A stretch of 64,000 nt of DNA. Source: [Pseudopropionibacterium] massiliense. GTDB lineage: Bacteria > Actinomycetota > Actinomycetes > Propionibacteriales > Propionibacteriaceae. The DNA lies in the NCBI RefSeq assembly GCF_900607225.1, contig NZ_LR027842.1:1883929-1947928 (forward strand), read 5' to 3'. This document shows positions 17,492 to 27,377 of the stretch, in pieces. How positions within the stretch are numbered: the first letter of the stretch is position 1; every line of letters starts with the position of its first letter. A model generated the notes under the pieces. The model saw nothing but the letters and a program-made list of their open reading frames with translations, made no database searches and was not told the DNA's origin. Made by a program: the position numbers and the translations under genes.

Positions 17492-18083
17492 ACACATCAC
17501 CTTCGGTTACCGTCACGGCCAGCCGATCCTGAACGACGTCTCGGCCCGGCTCGAAGCCGGGCAGGTGCTGGGGTTGGTGGCGCCGTCGGGGTTCGGGAAG
17601 AGCACCTTGGGCAAGATCATGGCCGGGTGGATCAACCGGTTCCGGGGAACCGTCGCCCTGGACGGGGAGCCACTGCGGACCCACCGGCCCTGCCGGGTGC
17701 AGTACATCAACCAGAACCCCGAGGTCAGCGTCAATCCCCGCTGGCGGATGGGCCGCATCCTGACCGAGTGCTGGCCCGTGGACGAGGACACCAGGCATCA
17801 GCTGGGTATCGAGGAGGCCTGGCTGGGTCGTTTCCCGAGCGAACTCAGCGGGGGTGAGCTGCAGCGTTTCTGCATAGCGCGGGTGCTGCACCCCGAGCTC
17901 CGTTACCTGATCGCCGACGAGATGACGACGATGCTGGATCCCCTGACCCAGGCGCAGATCTGGACCGAGTTGACGGGACTGACCCGGAAACGGGGCATCG
18001 GGTTGCTCATGATCACCCACAATCCGGCGCTGGTGTCCCGGTTGTGCGATGACGCGATCCACCTGGACCGTCTGGATCCTTGA
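17478..18083 (+). CDS. ABC transporter ATP-binding protein (DppF/NikE type), short
   Basis: A 201-aa ATPase starting at a GTG inside the end of the previous gene. Walker A is APSGFGKST, with Phe where other family members usually have Ser or Gly. The signature is LSGGELQR, Walker B is LIADEMTTMLD (Met-Thr in place of Pro-Thr) and the H-loop is ITHN. It lacks the C-terminal oligopeptide/dipeptide extension common in DppF, so it is shorter than usual. It is last in the operon and convergent with coaD (20-bp gap). Confidence 0.88.
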   Translation: MLTAEHITFGYRHGQPILNDVSARLEAGQVLGLVAPSGFGKSTLGKIMAGWINRFRGTVALDGEPLRTHRPCRVQYINQNPEVSVNPRWRMGRILTECWPVDEDTRHQLGIEEAWLGRFPSELSGGELQRFCIARVLHPELRYLIADEMTTMLDPLTQAQIWTELTGLTRKRGIGLLMITHNPALVSRLCDDAIHLDRLDP

Positions 18084-18103
18084 GCCCGAGGGGCCGGACG
18101 GTA

Positions 18104-18583
18104 CTACCGCGCCTCCCGCAGCCGGGCGGCGGCCTCGGCCACGCACGGCGGCACGTGGGGTGAGACGTCGCCGCCGAGTTTGATCACCTCCCGGGTGATG
18201 GTGCTGGAGAGGGTGACGTGCTGGGCCGCCGCGGGAAACAGGACCGTCTCCAGGCCCGTGAGCGAGTGGTTCATGTTGGCCAGCTGGAGCTCGAAGTCGA
18301 AGTCGGCGCCGAATCTCAGGCCCTTGACCACGGTGGTTATGCCGTGTTCCCTCGCGAAATCGACCAGCAGCCCGTCCATCTCCTCCACCGTGACCCCGTC
18401 GAGGTGGGCGGTGGCCTCCCTCACCAGGCCGGCGCGCTGCTCCCCGAACAGGTAACCGGCCTTCAGGCTGTTGCGTCCCACGGCGACCAGCACCTCCCCG
18501 AAGAGGTTTCGGGCCCGGGTGATGATGTCCAGGTGGCCGTTGGTGATGGGGTCGAAGGAGCCGGGGCACAGCACCTTGGTCAT
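18104..18583 (-). CDS. coaD: phosphopantetheine adenylyltransferase
   Basis: Penultimate step of coenzyme A synthesis: 4'-phosphopantetheine plus ATP gives dephospho-CoA. At 159 aa it is of normal length. The nucleotidyl-transferase motif is SFDPITNGHLD at residues 9-19, and the C-terminal signature is SSTITREV. Its ATG overlaps the rsmD stop by 4 bp, so it is coupled to rsmD. Confidence 0.96.
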   Translation of the reverse strand: MTKVLCPGSFDPITNGHLDIITRARNLFGEVLVAVGRNSLKAGYLFGEQRAGLVREATAHLDGVTVEEMDGLLVDFAREHGITTVVKGLRFGADFDFELQLANMNHSLTGLETVLFPAAAQHVTLSSTITREVIKLGGDVSPHVPPCVAEAAARLREAR

Positions 18584-19158
18584 GATTCTCCTGCCGGTTT
18601 CGTGGCTGCGAAGTAGAGGCTCGTCTCACCGTAGTCCCGGCGCCAGTCGTCGTCGAGCCCGCCCGGCCACACCGGGGGGAGGCAGCGTTTCGAGCGCTCG
18701 ACCACCACGAGGGCCTGCGGGTTCAGCATTCCGGGGGCGAACAGCGGGGCCAAGGTCCTGTCGAGGAGCGCCGAGTCCATCTCGTAGGGCGGATCCACGA
18801 AGACGAGGTCCCAGGGGCCGGCGGGAATCCGGCCCTCGGCTCTTCCGCCCCGCGCCTCGATGCGCAGCCCGGCCCTGCGGGCGTTCCCCGCGATCAGGTT
18901 CGATGTGTGGGAGTCGAGGGCCACCACCCGGGTGGCCCCCCGGCTGGCGGCCTCCAGCGCGACCGCCCCGGTGCCGGCGTAGAGGTCCAGCACCGCGACC
19001 CCGGTCAGGTGTTTCTCCGCAGGTTCCCCGACGGTGCCGAACCATGTGACGAGGGTGGAGAACAGCGCCTCCCGGACCCTGTCGCTGGTGGGGCGGGTTC
19101 CGCAGCGGGGCGCCGTCAGTTGTGTTCCCTTCGCGCGTCCCGCGATGATGCGGGTCAT
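18580..19158 (-). CDS. rsmD: 16S rRNA (guanine(966)-N(2))-methyltransferase RsmD
   Basis: A 192-aa SAM-dependent methyltransferase. The start at 19158 gives the family N-terminus MTRIIAGRAKGTQL and overlaps the recG stop (ATGA). The SAM-binding motif is DLYAGTGAVALEA and the catalytic motif is FVDPPYE. It sits between recG and coaD as in most actinobacteria. A longer frame upstream exists but would overlap recG heavily and is not needed. Confidence 0.93.
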   Translation of the reverse strand: MTRIIAGRAKGTQLTAPRCGTRPTSDRVREALFSTLVTWFGTVGEPAEKHLTGVAVLDLYAGTGAVALEAASRGATRVVALDSHTSNLIAGNARRAGLRIEARGGRAEGRIPAGPWDLVFVDPPYEMDSALLDRTLAPLFAPGMLNPQALVVVERSKRCLPPVWPGGLDDDWRRDYGETSLYFAATKPAGES

Positions 19159-21365
19159 CCCTTCTCCAGCCATTCGCCGGCGGCGAGCTGTTCGGCCTGG
19201 TCGATCAGGTCGGCGAGCAGTGGGTCCTCGGCGGCGCGGGGATCGGAGAGCACCTCGCAGGCCAGGTCCTTGGCCTGTTCGATGACGTCGCGGTCCCCCA
19301 GCACCCGCAGCAGTTTCAGCGACGAGGCCCCGGACTGCGCCGCGCCCAGGACGTCTCCCTCGCGCCGCAGTTCCAGGTCCCGTTCCGCCAGTTCGAAACC
19401 GTCGGTGGAGGCCACCAGCGCGTGGAGCCTGTCGACGGCGGTGAGGGCGTCCGGGGCGGGGGCCGCGAGCAGCAGGCACAGGCCGGGATGCCTGCCCCGG
19501 CCGATCCTTCCGCGGAGCTGGTGGAGCTGGGCGATTCCGAACCGGTCGGCGTCGAGAACAACCATCACGGATGCGTTCGGGATGTCCACCCCCACCTCGA
19601 TGACCGTGGTGGACACCAGCACGTCCAGTTTCCCGGCGGTGAACGCCCGCATGGTCCGGTCCCGCTCGGCGGTGGCCTGCCTGCCGTGGACCATCCCGAC
19701 GCGCAGCCCCTTCAGCGGCCCCTCGGCGAGCATGGGGGTGATCTCCGTCACCGCGCTCAACCCGGCCCCGGCCTCCAGGTCCCCCTCCGTCTTGTTGCCG
19801 GAAATGGCGGGGCAGACCACGAAGGCCTGGCGTCCCTGCGCCACCTCCTCGCGGATGCGTTCCCAGGCCCGGTCCACCCAGTGCGGGTTGCGGGCTGTGT
19901 CCACGAAGACGGTCTTCACATCCGCGCGTCCCGCGGGACGGTCCCGCAGTTCGATGGTTTCCAGGTCGCCGAAAACCGTCATGGCCACCGAGCGGGGGAT
20001 GGGGGTGGCGGTCATCACCAGCGTGTGGGGTTGACGCTCGGATTTCGCTGCCAGCGCGGCCCGTTGCTCCACGCCGAAGCGGTGTTGCTCGTCCACCACC
20101 ACGAAACCGAGATCCGCGAACCCGACGTCCTCCGACAGCAGCGCATGGGTGCCGATGACGATTCCCGCTTCCCCGGATGCGACGGCCTCCCGTGCCCGGC
20201 GGCGGTTGGCTGCGGTAAGAGCTCCCGTCAGCAGCGCCACCTGCGTGGCGTGCGGATGGGCCTCCAGGGTTCCGGCCGCCCCGAGATCACCGAGCAGCGA
20301 GGTGATGGACGCGTGATGCTGCTTGGCCAGCACCTCGGTGGGAGCCAGCAACGCCGCCTGACCTCCCGCGTCGACGACCGCGAGCATGGCGCGCAGGGCG
20401 ACGAGGGTCTTTCCCGAACCGACCTCCCCCTGCAGCAGGCGGTGCATCGGGCGTTCACCGGCCAGTTCCTCGAAAAGGGTCTCCCCCACTTCTTCCTGAC
20501 CGGCGGTCAGCCGGTACGGCAAGGATGCGTCGAAGGCGGCGAGGATCCCGTCGTCGCGGCGGGGCCTGGGCGTGGTGGCGCGCCCGGCCAGGGCGGCCCT
20601 GCGCGCGGCCATGGCCAGTTGCATCCCGAAGGCCTCGTCGAACTTCAACCGGGCGATCCCGCGTTCCGCGTCGAACACGTTGACGGGTTCGTGAACCTCA
20701 CGCAGGGCATCCGGGAGACCGATCACCCGGGCGCGTTCCACCACCCAACCGGGCAGCGTGTCTCCCAGCGGCAGCACATGGGGCAGGGCGAGCGCTATCG
20801 CATCCGCGATCTTCCAGGTGACCATCTTCGCGGTGGCCGGGTAGAGACCTACCAGCCGGGCCCGCTGGATCACCTTGACCATCGTGGCCTTCGCGTTGGC
20901 CTTGCGGCCCGTGATGGCGCCGAACTCGTCGATGATGACGTAATCGGGATGGGTGAGCTGGAGCTGCCCCCGGAACTCCCGCACCTTGCCGACGAAGATG
21001 CCGCGTGCGCCCGGGGTGAGCTGACCGGCCCAGTACTTCGCGTAGTTCGGGCGTTTGTCGGGAACGAAGAAGGCCGCTTGCAGCTCCCCGTGGCCGTCGG
21101 TCAGCACGGTCGCCACCCGGGTGGTGCGGCCGTCCACGATCCTGGTGGACACCACCCTGGCGACAACGGCGACGTCCTCACCGGGCTGCAGGGTCCGGAA
21201 GTCGCTCATCTCGGTGCCCGAGAGGTACCGGCGCGGCACGTGTCTCAGGAGATCACCCAGGGTGAACAGTCCGAGCCTGGCAAGTTCCGAGGCGGAATCC
21301 GCCCCGACGACGTCACGCAGTCCGCGGTTCAACTCGCGATGGATCGGGGTCCGGAATCGGCTCAT
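19155..21365 (-). CDS. recG: ATP-dependent DNA helicase RecG
   Basis: Branch-migrating helicase for replication-fork rescue and recombination. The 736-aa protein has an N-terminal wedge/OB domain, helicase motif I GEVGSGKT near residue 310, a DEQH box (VVDEQHRFG), motif III TATPIPRS and motif VI LRGRIGRGR. It is translated just ahead of rsmD, with a 4-bp overlap. The terminator of rpmB lies directly upstream, so recG probably has its own promoter or depends on read-through. Confidence 0.96.
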   Translation of the reverse strand: MSRFRTPIHRELNRGLRDVVGADSASELARLGLFTLGDLLRHVPRRYLSGTEMSDFRTLQPGEDVAVVARVVSTRIVDGRTTRVATVLTDGHGELQAAFFVPDKRPNYAKYWAGQLTPGARGIFVGKVREFRGQLQLTHPDYVIIDEFGAITGRKANAKATMVKVIQRARLVGLYPATAKMVTWKIADAIALALPHVLPLGDTLPGWVVERARVIGLPDALREVHEPVNVFDAERGIARLKFDEAFGMQLAMAARRAALAGRATTPRPRRDDGILAAFDASLPYRLTAGQEEVGETLFEELAGERPMHRLLQGEVGSGKTLVALRAMLAVVDAGGQAALLAPTEVLAKQHHASITSLLGDLGAAGTLEAHPHATQVALLTGALTAANRRRAREAVASGEAGIVIGTHALLSEDVGFADLGFVVVDEQHRFGVEQRAALAAKSERQPHTLVMTATPIPRSVAMTVFGDLETIELRDRPAGRADVKTVFVDTARNPHWVDRAWERIREEVAQGRQAFVVCPAISGNKTEGDLEAGAGLSAVTEITPMLAEGPLKGLRVGMVHGRQATAERDRTMRAFTAGKLDVLVSTTVIEVGVDIPNASVMVVLDADRFGIAQLHQLRGRIGRGRHPGLCLLLAAPAPDALTAVDRLHALVASTDGFELAERDLELRREGDVLGAAQSGASSLKLLRVLGDRDVIEQAKDLACEVLSDPRAAEDPLLADLIDQAEQLAAGEWLEKG

Positions 21366-21389
21366 GGGGCGAGCCTACCGAGGGGAAAC

Positions 21390-21425
21390 GACGAAAACGG
21401 CTCACGGCCCCAGCCGCGAGCCGTT
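21390..21425 (-). terminator. terminator after rpmB
   Basis: An eight-base perfect stem (AACGGCTC at 21396-21403 pairing with 21418-21425) is followed on the minus strand by TTTTCGTCGTTT. It lies between the rpmB stop and the recG start. Confidence 0.65.
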
Positions 21426-21440
21426 GCCCGGACCCCTCGT

Positions 21441-21626
21441 TCAGCGGGTGACCTTGCCGGCCTTGAGGCAGGAGGTGCACACGTTGAGACGCTTGGGGGC
21501 ACCGTTGACGGTCGCACGGACACGCTGGATGTTCGGGCTCCAGCGACGGTTGGTCTTCTTCTTCGACCAGGGCACGTTGTGACCGAAGCCGGGTCCCTTG
21601 GCGCAGACATCACAAACGGCAGCCAC
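21441..21626 (-). CDS. rpmB: 50S ribosomal protein L28
   Basis: A 61-aa ribosomal protein starting at a GTG (21626) with AAGGAG six bases upstream. The N-terminus (M)AAVCDVCAKGPGFG and the C-terminal VCTSCLKAGKV give two CxxC pairs, so this is the zinc-binding C+ form. It is followed by its own terminator. Confidence 0.95.
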   Translation of the reverse strand: MAAVCDVCAKGPGFGHNVPWSKKKTNRRWSPNIQRVRATVNGAPKRLNVCTSCLKAGKVTR

Positions 21627-21769
21627 TGGAATCTCCTTGTTGCTTGGGCCAGACGCGCCAAAGCAACGCCTGGTTCGATCATCGGGATCGCCCGCCGAAG
21701 CGGGCAACCTGTAGATGATAACCCGATACACCAACAATCCTCAAGCCGCGATTCCCGGAACGCATCTCT

Positions 21770-23446
21770 TCAGGTGGCGACCACCACGGGAACGATCATG
21801 GGGCGGCGCCGCAGCCTCCGCGACACCCATGCGCCAATGGTGCGGCGGATCACCTGCTGCAGACGGTAGACGTCGTCCACGCCCTCCACCAAGGCATGAT
21901 GAAGATCGGTGAGGATCTGTTCCCGGACCGCGTCGAAGACCGACGGGTCCTCGGCGAAGCCCCTCGCGTTGATGTCCAGGGTACCGATGACGGACCTGGT
22001 GTGGAGATTGACCACGGCCACCACCGAGATGAATCCCTCCTCGCCGAGGATGAGCCGGTCGCTGATCGATTCGGTGATGTCGCCCACGGTCGAACCGTCC
22101 ACGAAGATGTAGGAGGCGTCGACGCGCCCAACCTTGCGGGCTCTGCCGTCCACCAGGTCAACCACGTCACCGTCCTCGCACACCACGGTGTTCTCCGCCG
22201 GAACCCCGGTGGATATCGCGAGCTTCGCGTTGGCGATCAGGTGCCGGATCTCACCGTGGACCGGCATGACGTTGCGCGGTTTCAGGATGTTGTAGCAGTA
22301 CAACAGTTCACCGGCCGATGCGTGCCCGGAGACATGAACGAAGGCGTTGCCCTTGTGCACCACCTGCGCCCCCAGTTTCGTCAATCCGTTGATTACCCGG
22401 TAGACGGAGTTCTCGTTCCCGGGGATCAGGGAGCTCGCCAGCAGCACGATATCGCCGGGGCCCAGTTCGATGACGGGGTGTTCCCGGTTCGCGATCCGGC
22501 TCAGCGCGGCGAGCGGTTCGCCCTGGGAGCCGGTGGAGATGATGACCACCTCGTCGTCGCGGTACTTGTCGATGTCCTTCATCTCGATCAGGACGTTCGC
22601 CGGGACGTGCAGGTATCCGAGGTCCCGTGCGGTGGCCATGTTGCGCACCATGGAACGTCCCACGTAGGCCACCTTGCGACCGTGCTTGACGGCCAGGTTG
22701 AGCACCTGCTGTACGCGGTGCACGTGTGAGGCGAAACACGCGACGATCAGTTTCTTGTCCGCCTGGTCGAAGACACGGGCGATGGAGGGCTCGATGTCCT
22801 TCTCCAAGGGCGTGAATCCCGGGGTCTCCGCGTTGGTGGAGTCGGGCATGAACAGGTCCACCCCTTCGTCCGCGAGACGCGCGAAGCCGCGCAGGTCGGT
22901 GATGCGCCCGTCGAGGGGAAGCTGGTCCATCTTGAAATCCCCGGTGTGCAGGACCGTGCCCGCCGAGGTACGCAGGGCAACCGCCAAACCGTCGGGGATG
23001 GAATGGTTGACCGCGAAGAACTCGAGCTCGAAGTTTCCCGCCCGGTGCCGTTCACCCTCCTTCACCTCTATCAAACGATAGCCGCGGATGCGGTGCTCCT
23101 TCAGCTTGTTCGCCACCAGGGCGAGAGTCAGTTTGGAACCATAAACAGGAATATCCGCTCTCTGTTTCAGTAGATAGGGCACAGCCCCTATGTGGTCCTC
23201 GTGACCGTGGGTGAGCACCAGGGCGCGGATGTCGTCGAGACGAGCCGACAGCAGGTCCAGAGCGGGAAGGATGAGGTCGACACCCGGGTGGCGGTCCTCG
23301 GGGAAGAGCACGCCGCAGTCGACCAGGACCATTTCGCCGTCGATCTCGAAGGATGCGCTGTTCCGTCCCACATCACCGAGTCCTCCCAAGGGTGTGACAC
23401 GAAGGGTTCCGGGTTGCAGGGGCGGAGGCGTACGCAGTTCACTCAC
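21770..23446 (-). CDS. rnj: ribonuclease J
   Basis: Metallo-beta-lactamase/beta-CASP ribonuclease with 5'-3' exo- and endonuclease activity in mRNA decay and rRNA maturation. The start is a GTG (23446), giving a 558-aa protein; a longer open frame to 23608 lacks family sequence. The catalytic metal site is LTHGHEDHIGAVP. Further motifs are TGDFKMDQLP and PVHGEIRHL, and the beta-CASP domain and a C-terminal dimerisation domain follow. It diverges from the GNAT gene across only ~46 bp. Confidence 0.93.
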   Translation of the reverse strand: MSELRTPPPLQPGTLRVTPLGGLGDVGRNSASFEIDGEMVLVDCGVLFPEDRHPGVDLILPALDLLSARLDDIRALVLTHGHEDHIGAVPYLLKQRADIPVYGSKLTLALVANKLKEHRIRGYRLIEVKEGERHRAGNFELEFFAVNHSIPDGLAVALRTSAGTVLHTGDFKMDQLPLDGRITDLRGFARLADEGVDLFMPDSTNAETPGFTPLEKDIEPSIARVFDQADKKLIVACFASHVHRVQQVLNLAVKHGRKVAYVGRSMVRNMATARDLGYLHVPANVLIEMKDIDKYRDDEVVIISTGSQGEPLAALSRIANREHPVIELGPGDIVLLASSLIPGNENSVYRVINGLTKLGAQVVHKGNAFVHVSGHASAGELLYCYNILKPRNVMPVHGEIRHLIANAKLAISTGVPAENTVVCEDGDVVDLVDGRARKVGRVDASYIFVDGSTVGDITESISDRLILGEEGFISVVAVVNLHTRSVIGTLDINARGFAEDPSVFDAVREQILTDLHHALVEGVDDVYRLQQVIRRTIGAWVSRRLRRRPMIVPVVVAT

Positions 23447-23492
23447 TCGCCACAGGCTAGTGCAAACAGCCACCATCACTACACTGACGGGC

Positions 23493-24041
23493 ATGCCCAT
23501 TCCCGACTCCGTGCGTCTCGCCATGCCCGCCGAGGCCGTGGACATCGCCAGGCTCCAGCGGAAGGCCTGGTCCCGGCGCCCCGGCACGGCTGCGGCTCTC
23601 GCGGCCATTCCTACGGATCAGGCGGTGCGCACCTGGCACGAGGCCATCGTCAAACCCCCGCTCGCCCACTGCCGGGTGCTGGTGGCACTGTCCCGGGGGC
23701 AGGTCGCGGGCTTCGTGGTGACCGGACCGAGCAACGACCCGGACGCCGATGTGGCCGACGGCATGATCGCCGAGTTCGTCACCGACGCGGACGAACTCGG
23801 CGACCACGCCTCGCGCCTGGTGAACGCCGCGGTGGACACGTTGCGCGCCGATGGTTACGAGACCGCCACCTGGTGGATCGGCAGCGACGACGACGCCCTG
23901 CGTGGTTTCCTGGTCGAGTGCGGCTGGGCCGCTGACGGCGCCCACCGCAGCCTCGGGACCGAGGACGGGGCGGCCGCCGTCAAGCAGATCAGGTTGATGA
24001 CCCGGATCTCGGATCAGGGCTCCGTCACGAACGCCCGCTGA
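23493..24041 (+). CDS. GNAT-family N-acetyltransferase
   Basis: A 182-aa protein with a single GNAT fold: an N-terminal helix region (RLAMPAEAVDIARLQRKAW), the central strands around VLVALSRGQVAGFVV, and a C-terminal RGFLVECGWAADGAHRSL segment. The acetyl-CoA loop is poorly conserved. The acceptor substrate is unknown. It lies divergently between the RNase J gene and dapB, with no operon partner. Confidence 0.75.
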   Translation: MPIPDSVRLAMPAEAVDIARLQRKAWSRRPGTAAALAAIPTDQAVRTWHEAIVKPPLAHCRVLVALSRGQVAGFVVTGPSNDPDADVADGMIAEFVTDADELGDHASRLVNAAVDTLRADGYETATWWIGSDDDALRGFLVECGWAADGAHRSLGTEDGAAAVKQIRLMTRISDQGSVTNAR

Positions 24042-24059
24042 TCCGCATGTCCTCTTCTC

Positions 24060-24800
24060 TCAAAGCCCGATGACCGTTTCGATGCCCTCGGTCAGGCCCG
24101 GGTGATCGATCACCCACCGCACTCCCGCCAGCACTCCCGGCATGAAACTGGCGCGGTCGAAGCTGTCGTGCCGGATGGTGAGCGTCTCACCGTGGGCGCC
24201 GAGCAGCACCTCCTGGTGGGCGACGAGCCCCTGCAGCCGCACCCCGTGGATGTGGATGCCGTCGACGACGGCACCACGGGCCCCTGCGTCGTGCACCGTT
24301 GCGTCCGGGACCGGCCCCATGCCGGCGGCGGCCCGGGCGGCAGCGATCCTTCCGGCCGTGGTCGCGGAGGTTCCCGACGGGGCGTCCGCCTTGTTCGGGT
24401 GGTGCAGTTCGACGATCTCGGCGCTCGGGTAGAACGGGGCCGCCTTGGCGGCGAACTGCATCATGAGAACCGCTCCGATGGAGAAGTTCGAGGCGATCAG
24501 TACCCCCACCCCCGGGTTGGCCGCGCACAGCTCCCGGGCCCGCGCGAGTCTCTCCTCGTTGAACCCGGTGGTGCCGATCACCATGTTGATTCCCCGCGGA
24601 ACACACCATTCGATGTTGTCCATGACCGCGTCGGGGTGGGTGAAGTCCACCGCCACGGCGGCCTCCCCGATCCGTTCCCGCGGTTCACCGAGGTCGACTC
24701 CCCCGGTGACCTCCATGTCGTCAGCGGCCGTCACCGCACGGCGCACCTCGCTGCCCATCTTCCCGCCGATACCGAAGATACCGACCCCAAGAGTGCTCAT
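24060..24800 (-). CDS. dapB: 4-hydroxy-tetrahydrodipicolinate reductase
   Basis: Lysine/diaminopimelate pathway enzyme that reduces hydroxy-tetrahydrodipicolinate with NAD(P)H. The 246-aa length is typical. The dinucleotide-binding N-terminus is GVGIFGIGGKMG. The substrate motif is ELHHPNKADAPSGT, with the catalytic His pair and Lys. I chose the ATG at 24800 because it places the Rossmann strand directly at the N-terminus. Confidence 0.96.
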   Translation of the reverse strand: MSTLGVGIFGIGGKMGSEVRRAVTAADDMEVTGGVDLGEPRERIGEAAVAVDFTHPDAVMDNIEWCVPRGINMVIGTTGFNEERLARARELCAANPGVGVLIASNFSIGAVLMMQFAAKAAPFYPSAEIVELHHPNKADAPSGTSATTAGRIAAARAAAGMGPVPDATVHDAGARGAVVDGIHIHGVRLQGLVAHQEVLLGAHGETLTIRHDSFDRASFMPGVLAGVRWVIDHPGLTEGIETVIGL

Positions 24801-24855
24801 CCTCAACTCCCTTTCGTCCTTCCCCATCAGTTCTACCGGACCGGTGAAAACCGAA

Positions 24856-24884
24856 GGGGCCGACCCGCGCAACGGATCGACCCC
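24856..24884 (-). terminator. terminator after pnp
   Basis: An eight-base stem with one G-U pair (minus-strand GGGGTCGA with TCGGCCCC) is followed by a T-containing run (TTCGGTTTTC), just downstream of the pnp stop. Confidence 0.5.
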
Positions 24885-24905
24885 TCCCCGGCTTCATGGC
24901 TCAGT

Positions 24906-27110
24906 TCAGGCCTCGTCTGCCTCGTTGTTCTCCTCCAACACGGGGATCAGGCTCAGCTTGCCACGGTCGTCGATCTCGGAGATCTCCACCTGGAGTTTCT
25001 GCCCCACGGAGACCACGTCCTCGACGTCCTCGACGCGTTTGCCACCGGCCAGCGCGCGCAGCTTGCTGATGTGCAGCAGGCCGTCCTTGCCGGGCAGCAG
25101 GGAGACGAAGGCCCCGAAGGTGGTGATTTTCACGACGGTGCCGAGGAACCGCTCACCCTTCTCCGGCATGTGCGGGTTGGCGATGGCGTTGATGGCGGAA
25201 ACCGCGGCATCCGAGGCCTCCCCGGTCTCGGCTCCCACGTAGATGGTGCCGTCGTCCTCGATGGTGATGTTGGCGCCGGTGTCGTCCTGGATCTGGTTGA
25301 TGACCTTGCCCTTGGGGCCGATGACCTCACCGATCTTGTCGACGGGGATGCGCAGTGTGACGATCCGGGGAGCGTACGGGCTCATCTCGTCGGGAACGTC
25401 GATGGCCTCGCCCATCACCTCGAGCAGGGTGTGGCGGGCCTCGCGGGCCTGCAGCAGCGCCTTCTGCAGCTCCACGGCGGGGATGCCGTTCAGTTTGGTG
25501 TCGAGCTGGAGGGCCGTGACGAAATCGCGGGTGCCGGCCACCTTGAAGTCCATGTCGCCGAGGGCGTCCTCGGCCCCCAGGATGTCGGTGAGCGCCACGT
25601 AGCGGGTCTCACCGTCGATCTCCTCGCTCATCAACCCCATGGCGATGCCCGCGACGGGGGCCTTCAGCGGCACGCCGGCGTTCAGCAGCGCCAGGGTGGA
25701 GGCACACACCGAACCCATCGAGGTGGAACCGTTCGAACCGATGGCCTCGGAAACCTGGCGGATCGCGTAGGGGAATTCCTCCCGGGTGGGCAGCACTGGG
25801 ACGATGGCGCGTTCCGCGAGCGCCCCGTGGCCGATCTCGCGGCGCTTCGGGGAGCCGACGCGCCCGGTCTCGCCGGTGGAGAACGGCGGGAAGTTGTAGT
25901 TGTGCATGTATCGCTTGGTCGACTCCGGGGAGAGGGTGTCGATCTTCTGTTCCATGTCCAGCATGTTCAGGGTGGAGACCCCCAGGATCTGGGTCTCGCC
26001 CCGCTGGAACAGAGCCGACCCGTGGACGCGTGGGATCACCGCGACCTCGGCGGACAGGGTACGGATATCGCGTGTGCCCCGGCCGTCGATGCGCACGCCC
26101 TCGGTCAGGGTGCGGTGGCGGACGATCTTCTTGGTCAGCGATTTCAGGGCGGCCGCGATCTCGTTTCCGCGGCCATCGAAGCGCTCCGCGAGGGCCTCGG
26201 TGATGTCCTGGCGGATGGTGTGGGTGGCGTCGTCGCGGTCCTGTTTGCCTGGGATCCGCATCGCCTCGGAGACCCGGTCGGTGGCCAGTTCCTCGACGGC
26301 GGCGTAGACGTCGTCCTCGTAGTCGCGGAAGACGGGGAAGTCGAAGGTTTCCTTGGGCAGCTTGGCCTTCAGCTCGGACTGGGCGTCGCACAGGGTCTTG
26401 ATGAAGGGTTTCGCGGCCTCCAGGCCCTGCCCGACGACCTCCTCGGTGGGGGCGGTCCGGCCGGAACGCACGTTTTCCCATGTGGATTCGGTGCCGCCGG
26501 CCTCGACCATCATGATCGCGACATCCCCGTCGGGCAGGACACGTCCGGCGACGACCATCTGGAACGAGGACCTGGCGACCTGCTCGACGGTCGGGAAACA
26601 CACCCAGGTCTCGTCGATCAGGGCGACGCGAACACCACCGATGGGACCGGAGAAGGGCAGCCCGGCCAGGGTGGTGGCCATGGATGCGGCGTTGATCGCG
26701 ACCACGTCGTAGTAGTGGGCCGGGTTGAGGGAGAGGACATCGACGATCACCTGCACCTCGTTGCGCAGCCCCTTAACGAAGGCCGGGCGCAGCGGGCGGT
26801 CGATCAGCCGGGCGGCCAGGATGGCGCCCTCCCCGGGGCGTCCCTCGCGGCGGAAGAAGGAGCCGGGGATGCGTCCCGCGGCATACATCCGCTCCTCGAT
26901 GTCAACGGTGAGCGGGAAGAAGTCGATGGCGTCCCGCGGAGTCTTCGCTGCGGTGGTGGCGGCCAGCAGCATGGTGTCGCCGTCGAGGTAGACCGCGGCC
27001 GAGCCGTCCGCCTGCTGAGCGAGGATGCCGGATTCGAAACGGATGGTGTGTCGGCCGTACTTGCCGTTGTCGATGACGGCTTCGGAGAATTCGAGACCAG
27101 GTCCTTCCAT
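24906..27110 (-). CDS. pnp: polyribonucleotide nucleotidyltransferase (PNPase)
   Basis: Phosphorolytic 3'-5' exoribonuclease and RNA polymerase of the degradosome. It has two RNase PH domains, a C-terminal KH domain ([21 protein letters not shown] region) and an S1 domain ([21 protein letters not shown]). With the ATG at 27110 it has 734 aa. An in-frame TTG two codons upstream (27116) is better spaced from the AAAGGAG Shine-Dalgarno, so it may be the real start. It lies downstream of rpsO, separated by a hairpin. Confidence 0.95.
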   Translation of the reverse strand: MEGPGLEFSEAVIDNGKYGRHTIRFESGILAQQADGSAAVYLDGDTMLLAATTAAKTPRDAIDFFPLTVDIEERMYAAGRIPGSFFRREGRPGEGAILAARLIDRPLRPAFVKGLRNEVQVIVDVLSLNPAHYYDVVAINAASMATTLAGLPFSGPIGGVRVALIDETWVCFPTVEQVARSSFQMVVAGRVLPDGDVAIMMVEAGGTESTWENVRSGRTAPTEEVVGQGLEAAKPFIKTLCDAQSELKAKLPKETFDFPVFRDYEDDVYAAVEELATDRVSEAMRIPGKQDRDDATHTIRQDITEALAERFDGRGNEIAAALKSLTKKIVRHRTLTEGVRIDGRGTRDIRTLSAEVAVIPRVHGSALFQRGETQILGVSTLNMLDMEQKIDTLSPESTKRYMHNYNFPPFSTGETGRVGSPKRREIGHGALAERAIVPVLPTREEFPYAIRQVSEAIGSNGSTSMGSVCASTLALLNAGVPLKAPVAGIAMGLMSEEIDGETRYVALTDILGAEDALGDMDFKVAGTRDFVTALQLDTKLNGIPAVELQKALLQAREARHTLLEVMGEAIDVPDEMSPYAPRIVTLRIPVDKIGEVIGPKGKVINQIQDDTGANITIEDDGTIYVGAETGEASDAAVSAINAIANPHMPEKGERFLGTVVKITTFGAFVSLLPGKDGLLHISKLRALAGGKRVEDVEDVVSVGQKLQVEISEIDDRGKLSLIPVLEENNEADEA

Positions 27111-27314
27111 GGACAAGGCTGGCTCCTTTCGGTGGGTTGGCTGCCCGCAGGGCGCGGCACGCCGCCAGTACCACCGGTCTTCGATCGAGACCCGCGGGGG
27201 TTGCAACTACCCGAAGGCCACTACCGAGGACCAGGTGAGACCCCCTGGCAGGCAGGAAAACGTTGTGGTGATTGAGTTTTGCGCCAATCCTACCGGCTGG
27301 GGCCCGGACAGGCG

Positions 27315-27350
27315 CGGAGGACAGCCTCGCGTGTGCGGGGCTGTCCTCCG
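27315..27350 (-). terminator. hairpin between rpsO and pnp (terminator or processing site)
   Basis: Perfect 12-bp stem: CGGAGGACAGCC at 27315-27326 with its complement at 27339-27350, and a 12-nt loop. There is no U-run, so it may be a weak terminator or an RNase III processing stem as found before pnp in other bacteria. Confidence 0.55.
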
Positions 27351-27377
27351 ATCAGATCGTGTGGATGACGACGCCGG

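Noticed and set aside
19422..21869. Long plus-strand frame opposite recG and rpmB
   Set aside because: No motif; it runs through rpmB and the terminator; codon use is that of a shadow frame.
24102..27275. Very long open frame on the plus strand opposite dapB and pnp
   Set aside because: It is a high-GC antisense frame: no family motif, no start signal, and fully covered by two certain genes on the other strand.
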